Source: Firm-13 sp964617375 (GTDB lineage: Bacteria > Bacillota > Clostridia > Saccharofermentanales > Saccharofermentanaceae). Taken from it: a DNA stretch of 64,000 bases. Location of the stretch: NCBI GenBank assembly GCA_964617375.1, contig CAZTXQ010000001.1:80611-144610 (forward strand), in the 5' to 3' direction. Of this stretch, positions 26,810 to 35,700 are shown piece by piece (position 1 is the first letter of the stretch; each line of letters begins with the position of its first letter). Under the pieces are notes generated by a model that saw only the letters and a list, made by a program, of their open reading frames with translations, made no database searches and was not told where the DNA came from. A program made the position numbers and the translations under genes.

Positions 26810-28150
26810 ATGCCGGTTAACGATCTCTCCGAAAACGAAAAGGATTCCATTCTTTCTATACTCGAAGACCTGATTGCCATCCCGAGCGTCAAAGGTGATG
26901 CTGCGGCAGATGCCCCTTATGGATTGAACACATTGGAAGCACTGCGGTACATGCTGAATCTCGGCAAGGCCAACGGCTTCAAAACGAAAAATCTACAGGG
27001 CCGTGCCGGATATATCGAATGGGGAAGCGGCTCGAAAATGATCGGCATACTCTGTCATCTTGACGTGGTACCGGCCGGAGAAGGCTGGACGGAGGACCCG
27101 TTTACGCTTCGCAGTGAGAACGGCCGGTTGATCGGACGCGGCATCAATGACGACAAGGGTCCGGCTGTTTGCATTCTCTACGCGATGATTCGGCTTAAGA
27201 AGAGCGGGTACATTCCCAAATGCCGCGTTCGTCTGATTCTCGGACTAGACGAGGAATGCGGCGGCGATGACATGGAACATTACAAGAAAGTGGAAGAGCT
27301 TCCGACAATAGGCTTCACACCCGATGCGGATTTCCCCGCCATTTTTGCCGAAAAAGGAATTCTTCAGCTCTCCTTTACGGCATCGGGGTGCGAAAAGATA
27401 AAGGTCAGCGCAGGCGAGCGTCCGAATATGGTTCCCGCGCACTGTACCATTGAGAAGATCGATACGGGCGAGATCATCGAAGCTTTCGGCATACCGGCAC
27501 ACGGTTCAAAACCCGCACTCGGCGTCAATGCGATCAGCGAAGCTGTTAAGAAACTTAATCGCGAAACAATCGAGTCAGTCCCTCTCCTCCGCTTCTTTTC
27601 CGAAACAATCGGCGAAGATACTACGGGAAAAGGTCTTATCAAGGATCTCCCGAGCGATGTATCCGGTTTTCTAACCGCGAATGCAGGTGTCCTTACGATC
27701 GACAATCAAAGATCGCAGATGCTTCTCGACATCCGGTACCCCGTTACGGCATCCTCGGAATCATTATTAAACGAGATCCGGGGAAAAGCGGAATCCTACG
27801 GAATTCGCTGCGACACTTATAACCATCAGCCTCCGCTCTTCAAGGACTTACGTGATCCTCTCATTACAACGCTTATCTCGGTATACGAAAAGTACCTTTC
27901 CTCCGTCACCTTCGAAGAAACCGTTACGGAAGAAGAAAAGAAAGAATACACAACGACGCCCGCCAAACCTCTTGCGATTGGCGGCGGAACATATGCCCGT
28001 TCCATGCCCGGTCTTGTTGCATTCGGTCCCGCCTTCCCCTGGGAAAAGGATCAAGCGCATCAGGTAAACGAATCCATGTCCGAGGAAATGATCTATCTCC
28101 TTGTGAGAATCTATGAGGATGCAATACGTGCTCTTGCCGGTATTCTGTAA
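26810..28150 (+). CDS. pepV: M20 family metallodipeptidase, PepV/Sapep type
   Basis: Cytosolic zinc dipeptidase that releases amino acids from peptides. The 446-residue protein has the M20 metal motifs in order: CHLDVVPAGEGW with the first His and Asp, DDKGP with the bridging Asp, and DEECGG with the catalytic Glu, then a large lid domain and GGGTYAR near the end (as in PepV and Sapep). Two ATGs are in frame at 26804 and 26810; GGAGG (798-802) fits only the second (7 nt). It is a single-gene unit closed by a terminator, convergent with the NlpC/P60 gene. Confidence 0.9.
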   Translation: MPVNDLSENEKDSILSILEDLIAIPSVKGDAAADAPYGLNTLEALRYMLNLGKANGFKTKNLQGRAGYIEWGSGSKMIGILCHLDVVPAGEGWTEDPFTLRSENGRLIGRGINDDKGPAVCILYAMIRLKKSGYIPKCRVRLILGLDEECGGDDMEHYKKVEELPTIGFTPDADFPAIFAEKGILQLSFTASGCEKIKVSAGERPNMVPAHCTIEKIDTGEIIEAFGIPAHGSKPALGVNAISEAVKKLNRETIESVPLLRFFSETIGEDTTGKGLIKDLPSDVSGFLTANAGVLTIDNQRSQMLLDIRYPVTASSESLLNEIRGKAESYGIRCDTYNHQPPLFKDLRDPLITTLISVYEKYLSSVTFEETVTEEEKKEYTTTPAKPLAIGGGTYARSMPGLVAFGPAFPWEKDQAHQVNESMSEEMIYLLVRIYEDAIRALAGIL

Positions 28151-28179
28151 ACACGGAATGTCTATGCCAGACACTTCGG

Positions 28180-28226
28180 AAGGGACTGTCTCAGCACGAA
28201 AGTTGAGAGACAGTCCCTTTCTTTTT
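28180..28226 (+). terminator. Intrinsic terminator after pepV
   Basis: AAGGGACTGTCTC (28180-28192) pairs perfectly with GAGACAGTCCCTT (28207-28219) and is followed by TCTTTTT. Confidence 0.85.
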
Positions 28227-28285
28227 CGGGTACATTCAATAACGGATTTTCCATTTTCAGTAAATCTCTGTAAACGGTGAATTAT

Positions 28286-28317
28286 AAAAGGCGCCCGGTT
28301 CCGAAGAAACAGGCGCC
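28286..28317 (-). terminator. Terminator after the NlpC/P60 gene
   Basis: Minus strand GGCGCC (317-312) pairs with GGCGCC (295-290) across a 16-nt loop and is followed by TTTTA. It lies 26 bases after the stop codon of the minus-strand gene. Confidence 0.65.
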
Positions 28318-28342
28318 CTATTATCACAAGTTATAACAGGTA

Positions 28343-29608
28343 TCAGATAAATCTGCGGATGGTTGTGACATATGTCGTACTCAGAGATGCTGAAACGACT
28401 TCATCTAGACGGCTCGATGCATGTATGATACTGCCGCCGCCTACATAGAGAGCCACATGGTCTACAACTCCGTCGCCGGTATAGTCATAGCAGATTACGT
28501 CACCGACCGTTACGTCGGCTGCACTGATTGCGGTTCCCTGCTGAGATATGGAGTTCGAATAATGCGGAAGCGAAATTCCGTAGTAATTGCTGTAAACGTA
28601 AGAGACGAAGCCCGAACAGTCAAAGCCGCTCGGAGAAGCACCCGTATAGTAATAATCGACGCCGATGAACTGAGAACAGTATGTCGCTAGATCGGTCGTT
28701 CCGGGAGCTACCGTACCGGCTGAAGAAGATCCGGATGAGGGCGAAGGTGCACTCGGCTTCTCGGAAGAAACAAGCTTGACATTAACATAGGTATCTTTAA
28801 CCGTTCTGAACCATCCGTTGCTGGTCTTGGCTACAACTTCAATGGCATCACCGGTACTAAGTGTTTTGGTTACATTATAGTCAGTGCCCGGACCGGAACG
28901 CACGTTGATCTCACCGATTGCATAATACGTACCGGAAGTTTCCGTCTCGGTAACCTTCGGCCTGGGAGTCGGTGTCGGCGTGGGGGTCGGAGTCGGTGTA
29001 GGCGTCGCGATAAAATCCGTGGACAGGAAGGAAGATAAAACATACCCTATCGATCCGTCTTCAAGCGTAACCTTAGACCATTCCGATCCGATGCCGGTAC
29101 GTGTGACGCGGTTGGAATAGGAAAGGGTCGCAATAAGCTCTCCGCTTGAGGCAGGCATCGAACGCACATTGACGCCGCTCGTATTGACATAAACCACCGA
29201 GTTATCGGCTGTAAACACGGTCGGATCCAAAAGTTCAACCGGGCTTCCGTCTTCTGAATTGTGTTCGGTGATTGTATATGTATTGTTATTGACCGCCTGG
29301 TTCAATGTATCGTTTGTAGCTGCCTTCTCGGTCAGAGCCAATGCGGCGGTCTGTAATTCTTCGCTGTTTCTGTTGGAAAGATCATACATGTCTCCGGATA
29401 CGGGAACATAATCGGTAGCGGCAGCATTTTCGGTGGAAGGAACTTGAAGATAGACATCCGTTGTATAGCCCGCACGGAAAAGCGGTATTGCCGTAACTAC
29501 CAGGAGAGATCCTGCAATAAGCGCCATTCCTCTGATGAGTGTCGAACGCGAGGGGCGGCGGCGCAAATTTTTGAAGTTGTCTCCGTGTAAGTGAAATAGC
29601 TTTTTCAT
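28343..29608 (-). CDS. Exported peptidoglycan hydrolase: two SH3 domains and NlpC/P60
   Basis: A 421-residue cell-wall endopeptidase, held outside the cell by one N-terminal helix (about 24-45, after a basic cytosolic end). Order: SH3 type 3 domain (about 140-196, VNVRSMPASSGE), a (TP)7 linker (202-215), second SH3 (about 226-281, INVRSGPGTDYN), Ser/Pro linker, then NlpC/P60 (about 305-421) with Cys331 in GFDCSGFV, His384 in DHVALY and His396. The family cuts D-Glu to diamino-acid bonds in stem peptides. The ATG at 29608 has GGAGG 4 nt upstream; the open frame reaches 29632 but starts after that site. It is a single-gene unit between terminators. Confidence 0.92.
   Translation of the reverse strand: MKKLFHLHGDNFKNLRRRPSRSTLIRGMALIAGSLLVVTAIPLFRAGYTTDVYLQVPSTENAAATDYVPVSGDMYDLSNRNSEELQTAALALTEKAATNDTLNQAVNNNTYTITEHNSEDGSPVELLDPTVFTADNSVVYVNTSGVNVRSMPASSGELIATLSYSNRVTRTGIGSEWSKVTLEDGSIGYVLSSFLSTDFIATPTPTPTPTPTPTPRPKVTETETSGTYYAIGEINVRSGPGTDYNVTKTLSTGDAIEVVAKTSNGWFRTVKDTYVNVKLVSSEKPSAPSPSSGSSSAGTVAPGTTDLATYCSQFIGVDYYYTGASPSGFDCSGFVSYVYSNYYGISLPHYSNSISQQGTAISAADVTVGDVICYDYTGDGVVDHVALYVGGGSIIHASSRLDEVVSASLSTTYVTTIRRFI
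28965..29007 (-). repeat. Thr-Pro microsatellite in the NlpC/P60 gene
   Basis: GTCGGN hexamer units, the same unit as in prkC at 4701-4750, code the (TP)7 linker between the two SH3 domains. Confidence 0.75.
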
Positions 29609-29709
29609 TAATCCTCCAAGGTCAAAGCGCACTCATTAACACTTAAGTCACAATGTACGCTTCTTTCAAAACTGTCAAATAGATAAGAACGTTTCGATTT
29701 GATAATGTA

Positions 29710-29738
29710 ATTATAGTGCATTTGTACAGTTACGGGAA
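29710..29738 (-). promoter_or_regulatory. Promoter of the NlpC/P60 gene with WalR-like repeat upstream
   Basis: Consensus TATAAT (minus, 715-710), 17-nt spacer and a poor -35 TTCCCG (738-733). A poor -35 suggests an activator. Just upstream on the minus strand lie TGTAAA and TGTTAC (770-755), four bases apart; the WalR consensus has this hexamer twice with five bases between. The rest of the 369-base gap (29609-29977) holds only AT-rich sequence and the terminator of the next operon. Confidence 0.4.
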
Positions 29739-29904
29739 CCCCTGTTGCGAAATTGTAACATTTGTTTACATTTCAAAACGCATCGTCTAAAACTTGAAAA
29801 GGCTTACATACTGGTGCTTTGTAGCGCAAATATTTTGAAAAGTACGATGGCTCTAAAGCAAAATAGTGGTATTTTGCAAATCAAACTAATAAATTTTCCG
29901 CACA

Positions 29905-29949
29905 AAAAAAGCGGCTGAAACCCGATTTCTCAAAAAGGTTTTAGCCGCT
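29905..29949 (-). terminator. Intrinsic terminator after ispH/rpsA
   Basis: Minus strand AGCGGCTAAAACC (949-937) pairs with GGGTTTCAGCCGCT (923-910) and is followed by seven T. It closes the rpiR-to-rpsA operon 30 bases after the stop. Confidence 0.88.
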
Positions 29950-29977
29950 CGTTTATGAACGAATTGTAACTTCTAAA

Positions 29978-32083
29978 TTATTCCTGTGTCTTTTCCGGTG
30001 TTTCTTCGACAACAGCCGCTGCTTCAACGGGTGCTGCTTCTTCGACAACAACCGCTGCTTCAACGGGAGCCGCTTCTTCAACTGCAGCTGTTTCTTCGAC
30101 AGGAGCTGTCTCAGATTCAGCAGATACTTCCGGATCAATCGGCTCTACTTCCTTGATGCTGATGCTGATACGTCTTGCTGTATTATTAACCTCAAGAACG
30201 CGGGCATCAATCTCCATGCCTTCCTTAAGAACGTCATCCGGCTTGTTCAGACGGAAATTCGAGATCTGGGAAACATGGCAAAGAGCGTCAAGACCGGACT
30301 CGATCTCAACAAAGGCGCCAAACTGAAACATCCGGACAACTTTGCCGTGAACAATGGATCCAACCGGGAATCTCTCTTCGATATCGTGGTAAGGATCATC
30401 TTCGGGCTTCTTGTAGCCAAGAGAAATTCTCTTCTTTTCCGGATCAAAATCCTTAACAAATACATGAATCGTGTTGCCGACCGAAACGACTTCCGAAGGA
30501 TGACGGATACGGTTCCAGGAGAGTTCGGATACATGAACGAGACCGTCCACGCCGCCGATGTCTACGAAAGCACCGAAATCTGTAAGGCTTCTTACAACAC
30601 CGTCATATTCGGCACCGATCTGGATTGTACCCCAGACTTCGTCTGCCTTGGCACGACGCTGTGTATTAAGAAGAGAGCGGCGGGAACCGGAGACACGCAG
30701 ACGGCGCTTGTCCGGATCGTACTGTGTGATAAGAATCTGAATCGTCTTGCCCTTGTAGGAGTCGAGATCATCGACAGCCGACATCTCAAGCTGTGTGCGA
30801 TGAATATAGATGTCAACACCGCCGAACGTCGCGATAACGCCGTCCTTAACTACGTTCGTAATCTTAACGGTTACAGGCGTCTTATTCTCATAGGCCTCTT
30901 CGATCTGTGTCTTGTACTTGCCGAAATCAACATGTGCCTTGGAGAGAAGAATCTCCTTGCCCATATCGGAATTCCTGACGCTTCTTACATACACTTCGAT
31001 CTCAAGGTGCTCTGCAATGGCGGCTTCCAAATCAAAATCCGGATCGTTGGCGAATTCATGACGAGGAATCCTTCCTTCAGACTTATCGTGGACGTCTACA
31101 TAGACATACTCATTGTCAGCTGAAGTAATCGCTCCCTTCACAGTAGCGTTTTTCCTCAGCTGTGGGATACTGTCGATGTAATCTCCAAAATTAATGTCCA
31201 TTTGTTCCTGATTAGCCATGGCTTCGTTCTCACTCATTGTTTGGATAACCTCCCTGATTATGCTTTCTGGCGTTGACGCACCTGCGGTTATTCCGACCGT
31301 AACATCTCCGGATCTTACATCAAGATTCGGAAGCAGTTCATTCAAGTCGGAAGCATCGCCGATCAGATACGTGTCGGCACAGCAACTTTTGCAGATATCG
31401 TAAAGCTTCATGGTATTCGAGCTGCCGCGGGAACCGATTACAAGCATGTAATCAGATGCGGCCGCAATGTCACGGGCTTCGCGTTGTCTGTTTTCAGTCG
31501 TACTACATATTGTATCAAAAATCTGATCTTTTGCAATTTTATTCTTGATATTTTCACGGATTTTCTGAAATTCTTCTGCCGAGAATGTGGTTTGAGACAC
31601 AAGTACGCTGTTTCCCATTTCATCGTTAAACTCTTTTAAGTCGCCGGCGTTCCCGATCACCCGCACCGGACCCGCACACTCTCCGCAAATACCGGTCACT
31701 TCCGGGTGACCCTTTGTTCCGGAGATGATGACACTTTTTCCTTCCTGACTCGCCTTCCGGACAATTCTGTGAATTTTTTCCACATACGGACATGTACAAT
31801 CGATTACATCACATTTCTTGCTTTTCAGCTTTTCCCTGATATCCGGAGATATACCGTGTGCGCGTATGATAACGGTACTTTCGGGATTTATATCCTCTAC
31901 ACTTTCGACCAGCGTTATTCCGCGCGAAAGAAGATCGGCCACAACATATTCGTTATGCGTTATGGCGCCGAGCATATAGGTCGGAAGCTTTCTGTCAGGA
32001 TTTGAAAGACAGGCATATGCTGCTTTTACGGCATGATCGACACCGAAACAAAATCCGGAAGATTTCGCTACCTTAAGATGCAT
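29978..32083 (-). CDS. ispH: Fusion of HMBPP reductase (IspH) and ribosomal protein S1
   Basis: N-terminal about 285 residues are IspH, the last MEP enzyme, with its three cluster cysteines in SGFCFGV (Cys12), CTCPYVEK and ICSTTENRQ, and the SNTMKL substrate segment. The rest is an S1-like protein with four S1 RNA-binding repeats (about residues 315-650); GVVRSLTDFGAFVDIGG and VRMFQFGAFVEIES mark repeats 3 and 4. A Glu/Ala/Val tail of about 45 residues with tandem APVEAA units ends the 701-residue chain. This fusion is known in Clostridia. It lies 12 bases after cmk, the usual cmk-rpsA order. Confidence 0.95.
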   Translation of the reverse strand: MHLKVAKSSGFCFGVDHAVKAAYACLSNPDRKLPTYMLGAITHNEYVVADLLSRGITLVESVEDINPESTVIIRAHGISPDIREKLKSKKCDVIDCTCPYVEKIHRIVRKASQEGKSVIISGTKGHPEVTGICGECAGPVRVIGNAGDLKEFNDEMGNSVLVSQTTFSAEEFQKIRENIKNKIAKDQIFDTICSTTENRQREARDIAAASDYMLVIGSRGSSNTMKLYDICKSCCADTYLIGDASDLNELLPNLDVRSGDVTVGITAGASTPESIIREVIQTMSENEAMANQEQMDINFGDYIDSIPQLRKNATVKGAITSADNEYVYVDVHDKSEGRIPRHEFANDPDFDLEAAIAEHLEIEVYVRSVRNSDMGKEILLSKAHVDFGKYKTQIEEAYENKTPVTVKITNVVKDGVIATFGGVDIYIHRTQLEMSAVDDLDSYKGKTIQILITQYDPDKRRLRVSGSRRSLLNTQRRAKADEVWGTIQIGAEYDGVVRSLTDFGAFVDIGGVDGLVHVSELSWNRIRHPSEVVSVGNTIHVFVKDFDPEKKRISLGYKKPEDDPYHDIEERFPVGSIVHGKVVRMFQFGAFVEIESGLDALCHVSQISNFRLNKPDDVLKEGMEIDARVLEVNNTARRISISIKEVEPIDPEVSAESETAPVEETAAVEEAAPVEAAVVVEEAAPVEAAAVVEETPEKTQE

Positions 32084-32095
32084 ACCTGCGCCCTC

Positions 32096-32782
32096 CTAGT
32101 TCGTGCCGCGGAAGAGTTCCTGCGGAAGATGGCTAAGAAGCGCGTTTAAGGTCTCTTCGCGTGTATTGGCAGTCGTATCGATCTCAATGGCATCGGGCAT
32201 TTTCTTAAGGGGGGCAAAGGCTCTCGTTGAGTCCTGTTTGTCGCGGTAAAGAATATCGGCCAGCACGTTCTCGTAGGTCTCCCCTGCTATACCGCGGAGC
32301 TTGAGCTCCTCAAACCTTCTTTTCGCGCGCTCTTCCGGATCTGCCGTCAGGAAAAATTTGTATTTCGCGTCCGGAAGCACAAAAGATCCGATATCGCGTC
32401 CGTCCAGTACGACGTTTCTCGTACCCGCAATCTCCCGCTGCATCGCAACCATTTTCATGCGGACGGACGGGATTGCAGATATATCAGAAGCGGCAACCGA
32501 TACTTCAGGCTTGCGAATAGCGGACGATACATCCTCTCCGTCTAAAAAAACATGTTGTGTTCCGTCAATAAAACGGATATCAATGTCGATATTCTCCAGC
32601 ATTTTCGTGACAGGCGCTTCGTCATTCGGTGCAATTCCGGAAAGAATAGCTTTCAGGCCGCATGCTCTGTACATCGCTCCCGTATCCAGATAGAGAATTC
32701 CGAGAATCTGGGAAACAGCGCGGGCCAGCGTGCTCTTTCCGGATCCGGAAGGTCCGTCGATCGCGATTTGAAAATGTGACAT
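32096..32782 (-). CDS. cmk: Cytidylate kinase
   Basis: Phosphorylates CMP and dCMP. The 228-residue P-loop kinase has IAIDGPSGSGKST, LDTGAMYRA, the GRDIGSFVLPDA segment and the RAKRRFEEL lid. The open frame begins at 32797, but the ATG at 32782 has AGGA 6 nt upstream and starts the homology (MSHFQIAIDG). It is 11 bases after the hutP-like gene and directly before ispH/rpsA, the standard Clostridia order. Confidence 0.95.
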   Translation of the reverse strand: MSHFQIAIDGPSGSGKSTLARAVSQILGILYLDTGAMYRACGLKAILSGIAPNDEAPVTKMLENIDIDIRFIDGTQHVFLDGEDVSSAIRKPEVSVAASDISAIPSVRMKMVAMQREIAGTRNVVLDGRDIGSFVLPDAKYKFFLTADPEERAKRRFEELKLRGIAGETYENVLADILYRDKQDSTRAFAPLKKMPDAIEIDTTANTREETLNALLSHLPQELFRGTN

Positions 32783-32793
32783 GCTTATTCCTT

Positions 32794-33213
32794 TCATATG
32801 GCCCTGTGTCCAAGGCCGATCGCAATTTCATTCAAGTGGAGGAGTCCAATACCGAAGAAGCAGCATACGCTGATATGGTCGCCGAACCGGGCGATCCCGA
32901 TTTTGCCGCCGACGTTAAGTCCGATCGCTTTTGATGTGATCTGCGAAATCGCCTCACGCGCGGCACCTGCAAGCGCACCCTCTTCGATGTGCGTTTCGCC
33001 GATGATCCCTTCCCGCTTGGCCGCGACCACGGTCCGCTCGATTATTTTCGAGACGGAGGATATGAACTCGCCGCCAAAATCAGCGGCTGTTGTATGGATT
33101 CCGTCTTCCAGGAACTTTTCCTTCAGTTCATATTCGTTTTCCCGTGAGGTCGTCAGGGCAATCATAATCGCTGCGGATGCAGCCAGCTTGCTGTTGGCAA
33201 TCGATTCTTTCAT
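32794..33213 (-). CDS. HutP-family RNA-binding protein without the metal-binding His pair
   Basis: A 139-residue protein of the HutP fold. Known: Bacillus HutP binds hut mRNA as a hexamer when L-histidine and Mg are bound through His73, His77 and His138. By my alignment (EEGALAGAAREAI here against ESHALYHATMEAL there), His73 and His77 are Gly79 and Gly83; the last His (His136, LGHRAI) is kept. So histidine sensing of the Bacillus kind is unlikely. Conserved GGKIGIARFGDHISVCCFFGIG resembles Clostridia homologues found beside cmk. GGAGG lies 7 nt before the ATG. A role in RNA control of the cmk-ispH-rpsA unit is only inference. Confidence 0.82.
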   Translation of the reverse strand: MKESIANSKLAASAAIMIALTTSRENEYELKEKFLEDGIHTTAADFGGEFISSVSKIIERTVVAAKREGIIGETHIEEGALAGAAREAISQITSKAIGLNVGGKIGIARFGDHISVCCFFGIGLLHLNEIAIGLGHRAI

Positions 33214-33234
33214 AATCTCACCTCCCGGTTCTAT

Positions 33235-34155
33235 TTAAATGATCGGAAGCTCTGCTTTTCTGTCTTTGCCTTTGTCATAAACCTTATACTCATCCCAAAG
33301 ATGTTCAAGTGCTTCAAACGTCTGCTCGATGTGATCGCGTTTCCGCATACCGAGCGCTACGATTAGCGCATTGATCAGCGACAAAGGCGCGACGAGAGAA
33401 TCAACAAAAGACGCCATATCCGAGGTTGCAAACAAAGCGACATCCGCGTGTTCCGAGAGCGGCGTATCCGCTTTATCCGTAATAGCGACTACGGCGGCTC
33501 CGCGCTGTCTTGCATACTGCATGGACTGAATCGTCCGCATGGAGTATCGCGGGAAGCTGATACCGATCAGTACATCGCCCGGTCCGATCGGAAGGATTTG
33601 CTCGAAAACTTCATTGGCGCTGTTGCTGTGTATATGACGGACATCGTCGAACAGCAGCGTAAAATAGAAGTGAATAAACGAAGAAAGAGGCGCCGAACTG
33701 CGAAGTCCCATGACAAAAATGCGCTTGGCTCCCAGAATGGTCTCCACGGCCTTGCTGAAGGCAGCTTCGTCAATGCTCTCAAAAGTAGTCTTCAGATTGT
33801 CGATATCCGCCTGAAGTATGGAGTTCAGAACCTGCGCATCGCTCGAAAAACGGCGGGACGCATTCAGGCGCTGCACGCTTGTCAGCTTAACCTTAAGTTC
33901 TTCCTGAAGAAGTCTTTGGAAATGAGGATAACCCTCATACCCGAGTTCCATCGTAAACCGTACAACCGTCGATTCGCTGACGCCCGCTTCCTCTCCGATT
34001 TTGGCGGCTGTCATATATGCCGCTCTCTCATAGTCGGAAAGAATAAACCGTGCAATCGATTTCTGCCCTTTGCTCATTCTGGGCATCTCAGCCTCTATAT
34101 GTTCGACCAGACTCGAATACCGTATATCCTGATTTCCGGTCTCTTTTTGCTGCAT
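33235..34155 (-). CDS. MurR/RpiR family transcription regulator
   Basis: Sugar-phosphate-responsive DNA-binding protein of 306 residues. N-terminal HTH_6 domain (about 15-90, with KGQKSIARFILSDYERAAYMTAAKIGEEAGVSESTVVRF) and C-terminal SIS domain (about 125-265, with KRIFVMGLRSSAPLSSF). Two ATGs fit: 34161 is 3 nt and 34155 is 9 nt from GGAGG, so I take the second. It is first in the unit rpiR-hutP-like-cmk-ispH/rpsA. No sugar genes lie next to it, so its ligand is unknown. Confidence 0.88.
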   Translation of the reverse strand: MQQKETGNQDIRYSSLVEHIEAEMPRMSKGQKSIARFILSDYERAAYMTAAKIGEEAGVSESTVVRFTMELGYEGYPHFQRLLQEELKVKLTSVQRLNASRRFSSDAQVLNSILQADIDNLKTTFESIDEAAFSKAVETILGAKRIFVMGLRSSAPLSSFIHFYFTLLFDDVRHIHSNSANEVFEQILPIGPGDVLIGISFPRYSMRTIQSMQYARQRGAAVVAITDKADTPLSEHADVALFATSDMASFVDSLVAPLSLINALIVALGMRKRDHIEQTFEALEHLWDEYKVYDKGKDRKAELPII

Positions 34156-34196
34156 TTTCATGCACCTCCAATGCTTTTTCGGTTCTCTATTAATTT

Positions 34197-34226
34197 ATTA
34201 TACATGGAAACGCCGGAAGAAGGCAA
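34197..34226 (-). promoter_or_regulatory. SigA-type promoter of the rpiR operon
   Basis: Minus strand TTGCCT (226-221), 18-nt spacer, consensus TATAAT (202-197). It follows directly on the terminator of the carboxyl-transfer operon. Confidence 0.7.
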
Positions 34227-34258
34227 AAAAATGAAAGCCTTCCGAAGAAAACTTTCAT
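34225..34258 (-). terminator. Terminator after the OadA-like gene
   Basis: Minus strand ATGAAAG (258-252) pairs with CTTTCAT (237-231) around a 14-nt loop and is followed by seven T (231-225). It ends the unit that carries the biotin-dependent genes. Confidence 0.75.
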
Positions 34259-34280
34259 TTTCTGCAGTATGAGTAACGGA

Positions 34281-35672
34281 TCAGACAGGCTGATAGGCAC
34301 CTTGTGTACTTCCAACCTGATCGTCAATTCCGTGGTGCTCCGTCCATCTTGCCTTGAAAAACTTCTCGGCAACCTGGGGGAACATCGCCCATGTAAGAAC
34401 ATCTTCCGGCTGCTCGTAATATTCCTTCATCTGTTCTTTCACGTTTTCAAGCTCGGGAGCAAGGGCATCCGCCGGACGTCCCGTAATCTGCTTCTCATCA
34501 CCGAGAATTTTCGTGATGATTTCTTCGGAGATCGGAGCCGGAGTTGATCCGTATTCTCCCTTAACGACCGCCTTGGATTCCTTGGGGACCATCTTGTATC
34601 GCTCGCCTGTGACCACGTTCATAACCGCCTGCGTTCCGACAATCTGAGACGAAGGTGTTACAAGGGGCGGGAATCCAAAATCTTCGCGGACACGCGGCAC
34701 TTCCTCAAGAACCTTGAGAAGCTGGTCTTCTTTACCGGCCTGTTTCAGCTGGGAAACAAGATTGCTGAGCATACCGCCGGGTACCTGATACTTAAGCGCA
34801 TTGACATCGACTCCCAGAACCTTCGTATTGATGAGACCCGAGGCGATCCATCTCTCACGAATCGTCGAAGCATAGGCCGAAATATCAGACAGAAGATTCA
34901 AGTCGAGTCCCGTATCATATTCGGTTCCGTTGAGCGTTGCGACAATCGGTTCCGTAGCCGGCTGGGATGTGCCGAGTGCCAGCGGTGAAAGCGCGCAGTC
35001 AACGATATCGACGCCTGCTTCGATCGCCTTCAGATAGGTCATCGAAGCGACACCGGACGTGTAATGGGAATGAAGCTCAATAGGAAGGTCAGTTACGGCC
35101 TTGATCGCCTTGACCAGCGAATACGCCTCGTACGGCAGAAGAAGTCCGGCCATGTCCTTGATGCAGATGGAATCGGCGCCCATTTCCGTTAAGCGTTTCG
35201 CATCTTCGGCGAATTTCTCGTTGGTGTGATACGGACTCGTCGTATAGGCAATCGCCGCCTGTGCATGACCGCCTTCGCGCTTACATGCCTTCATGGCGCG
35301 CTCGATATTCCTGTAATCGTTCAAAGCATCGAAAATACGAATAATATCGATACCGTTAGCCACGGAGCGTTCGACGAAAGAATCGACGACATCGTCGGCG
35401 TAATGCTTGTACCCGAGAAGGTTCTGTCCGCGAAGCAGCATCTGGAGCTTCGTATTCGGGCAGGCCGCGCGAATTTTCCTTAATCTGTCCCACGGATCTT
35501 CGTTCAGGAAACGAACGCAGGAATCAAAGGTTGCTCCGCCCCAGCACTCAAGTGCGTTATAACCGACTTTATCCAAATCGGCAAGCATCGGCTCCATTTC
35601 TGCGTATGTCATTCGTGTGGCGGCAAGTGACTGATGCGCGTCACGCAAAATTGTCTCTGTAATCTTAACCAT
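34281..35672 (-). CDS. Oxaloacetate decarboxylase alpha-like / transcarboxylase 5S subunit
   Basis: Carboxyltransferase of the pyruvate-oxaloacetate type, 463 residues, an HMGL-like TIM barrel with ETILRDAHQSLAATR at the start, IRIFDALND, IKDMAG with the lysine expected to be carboxylated, and the metal motif LHSHYTSG. It lacks the C-terminal biotin domain of one-chain OadA (about 590 residues); biotin is on the next protein upstream. ATG at 35672 has GGGG 6 nt before it; the open frame reaches 35732. With a carboxyltransferase and a biotin carrier as only partners, a transcarboxylase moving CO2 between oxaloacetate and an acyl-CoA is likely. No Na-pump beta subunit is seen in the window. Confidence 0.88.
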   Translation of the reverse strand: MVKITETILRDAHQSLAATRMTYAEMEPMLADLDKVGYNALECWGGATFDSCVRFLNEDPWDRLRKIRAACPNTKLQMLLRGQNLLGYKHYADDVVDSFVERSVANGIDIIRIFDALNDYRNIERAMKACKREGGHAQAAIAYTTSPYHTNEKFAEDAKRLTEMGADSICIKDMAGLLLPYEAYSLVKAIKAVTDLPIELHSHYTSGVASMTYLKAIEAGVDIVDCALSPLALGTSQPATEPIVATLNGTEYDTGLDLNLLSDISAYASTIRERWIASGLINTKVLGVDVNALKYQVPGGMLSNLVSQLKQAGKEDQLLKVLEEVPRVREDFGFPPLVTPSSQIVGTQAVMNVVTGERYKMVPKESKAVVKGEYGSTPAPISEEIITKILGDEKQITGRPADALAPELENVKEQMKEYYEQPEDVLTWAMFPQVAEKFFKARWTEHHGIDDQVGSTQGAYQPV

Positions 35673-35700
35673 ATGTGTCCCCTTTTCCTCTCCGCCGTTA

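Noticed and set aside
29633..29900. Small RNA gene in the 369-base gap
   Set aside because: No promoter-terminator pair on either strand encloses a conserved-looking segment; the terminator belongs to ispH/rpsA.
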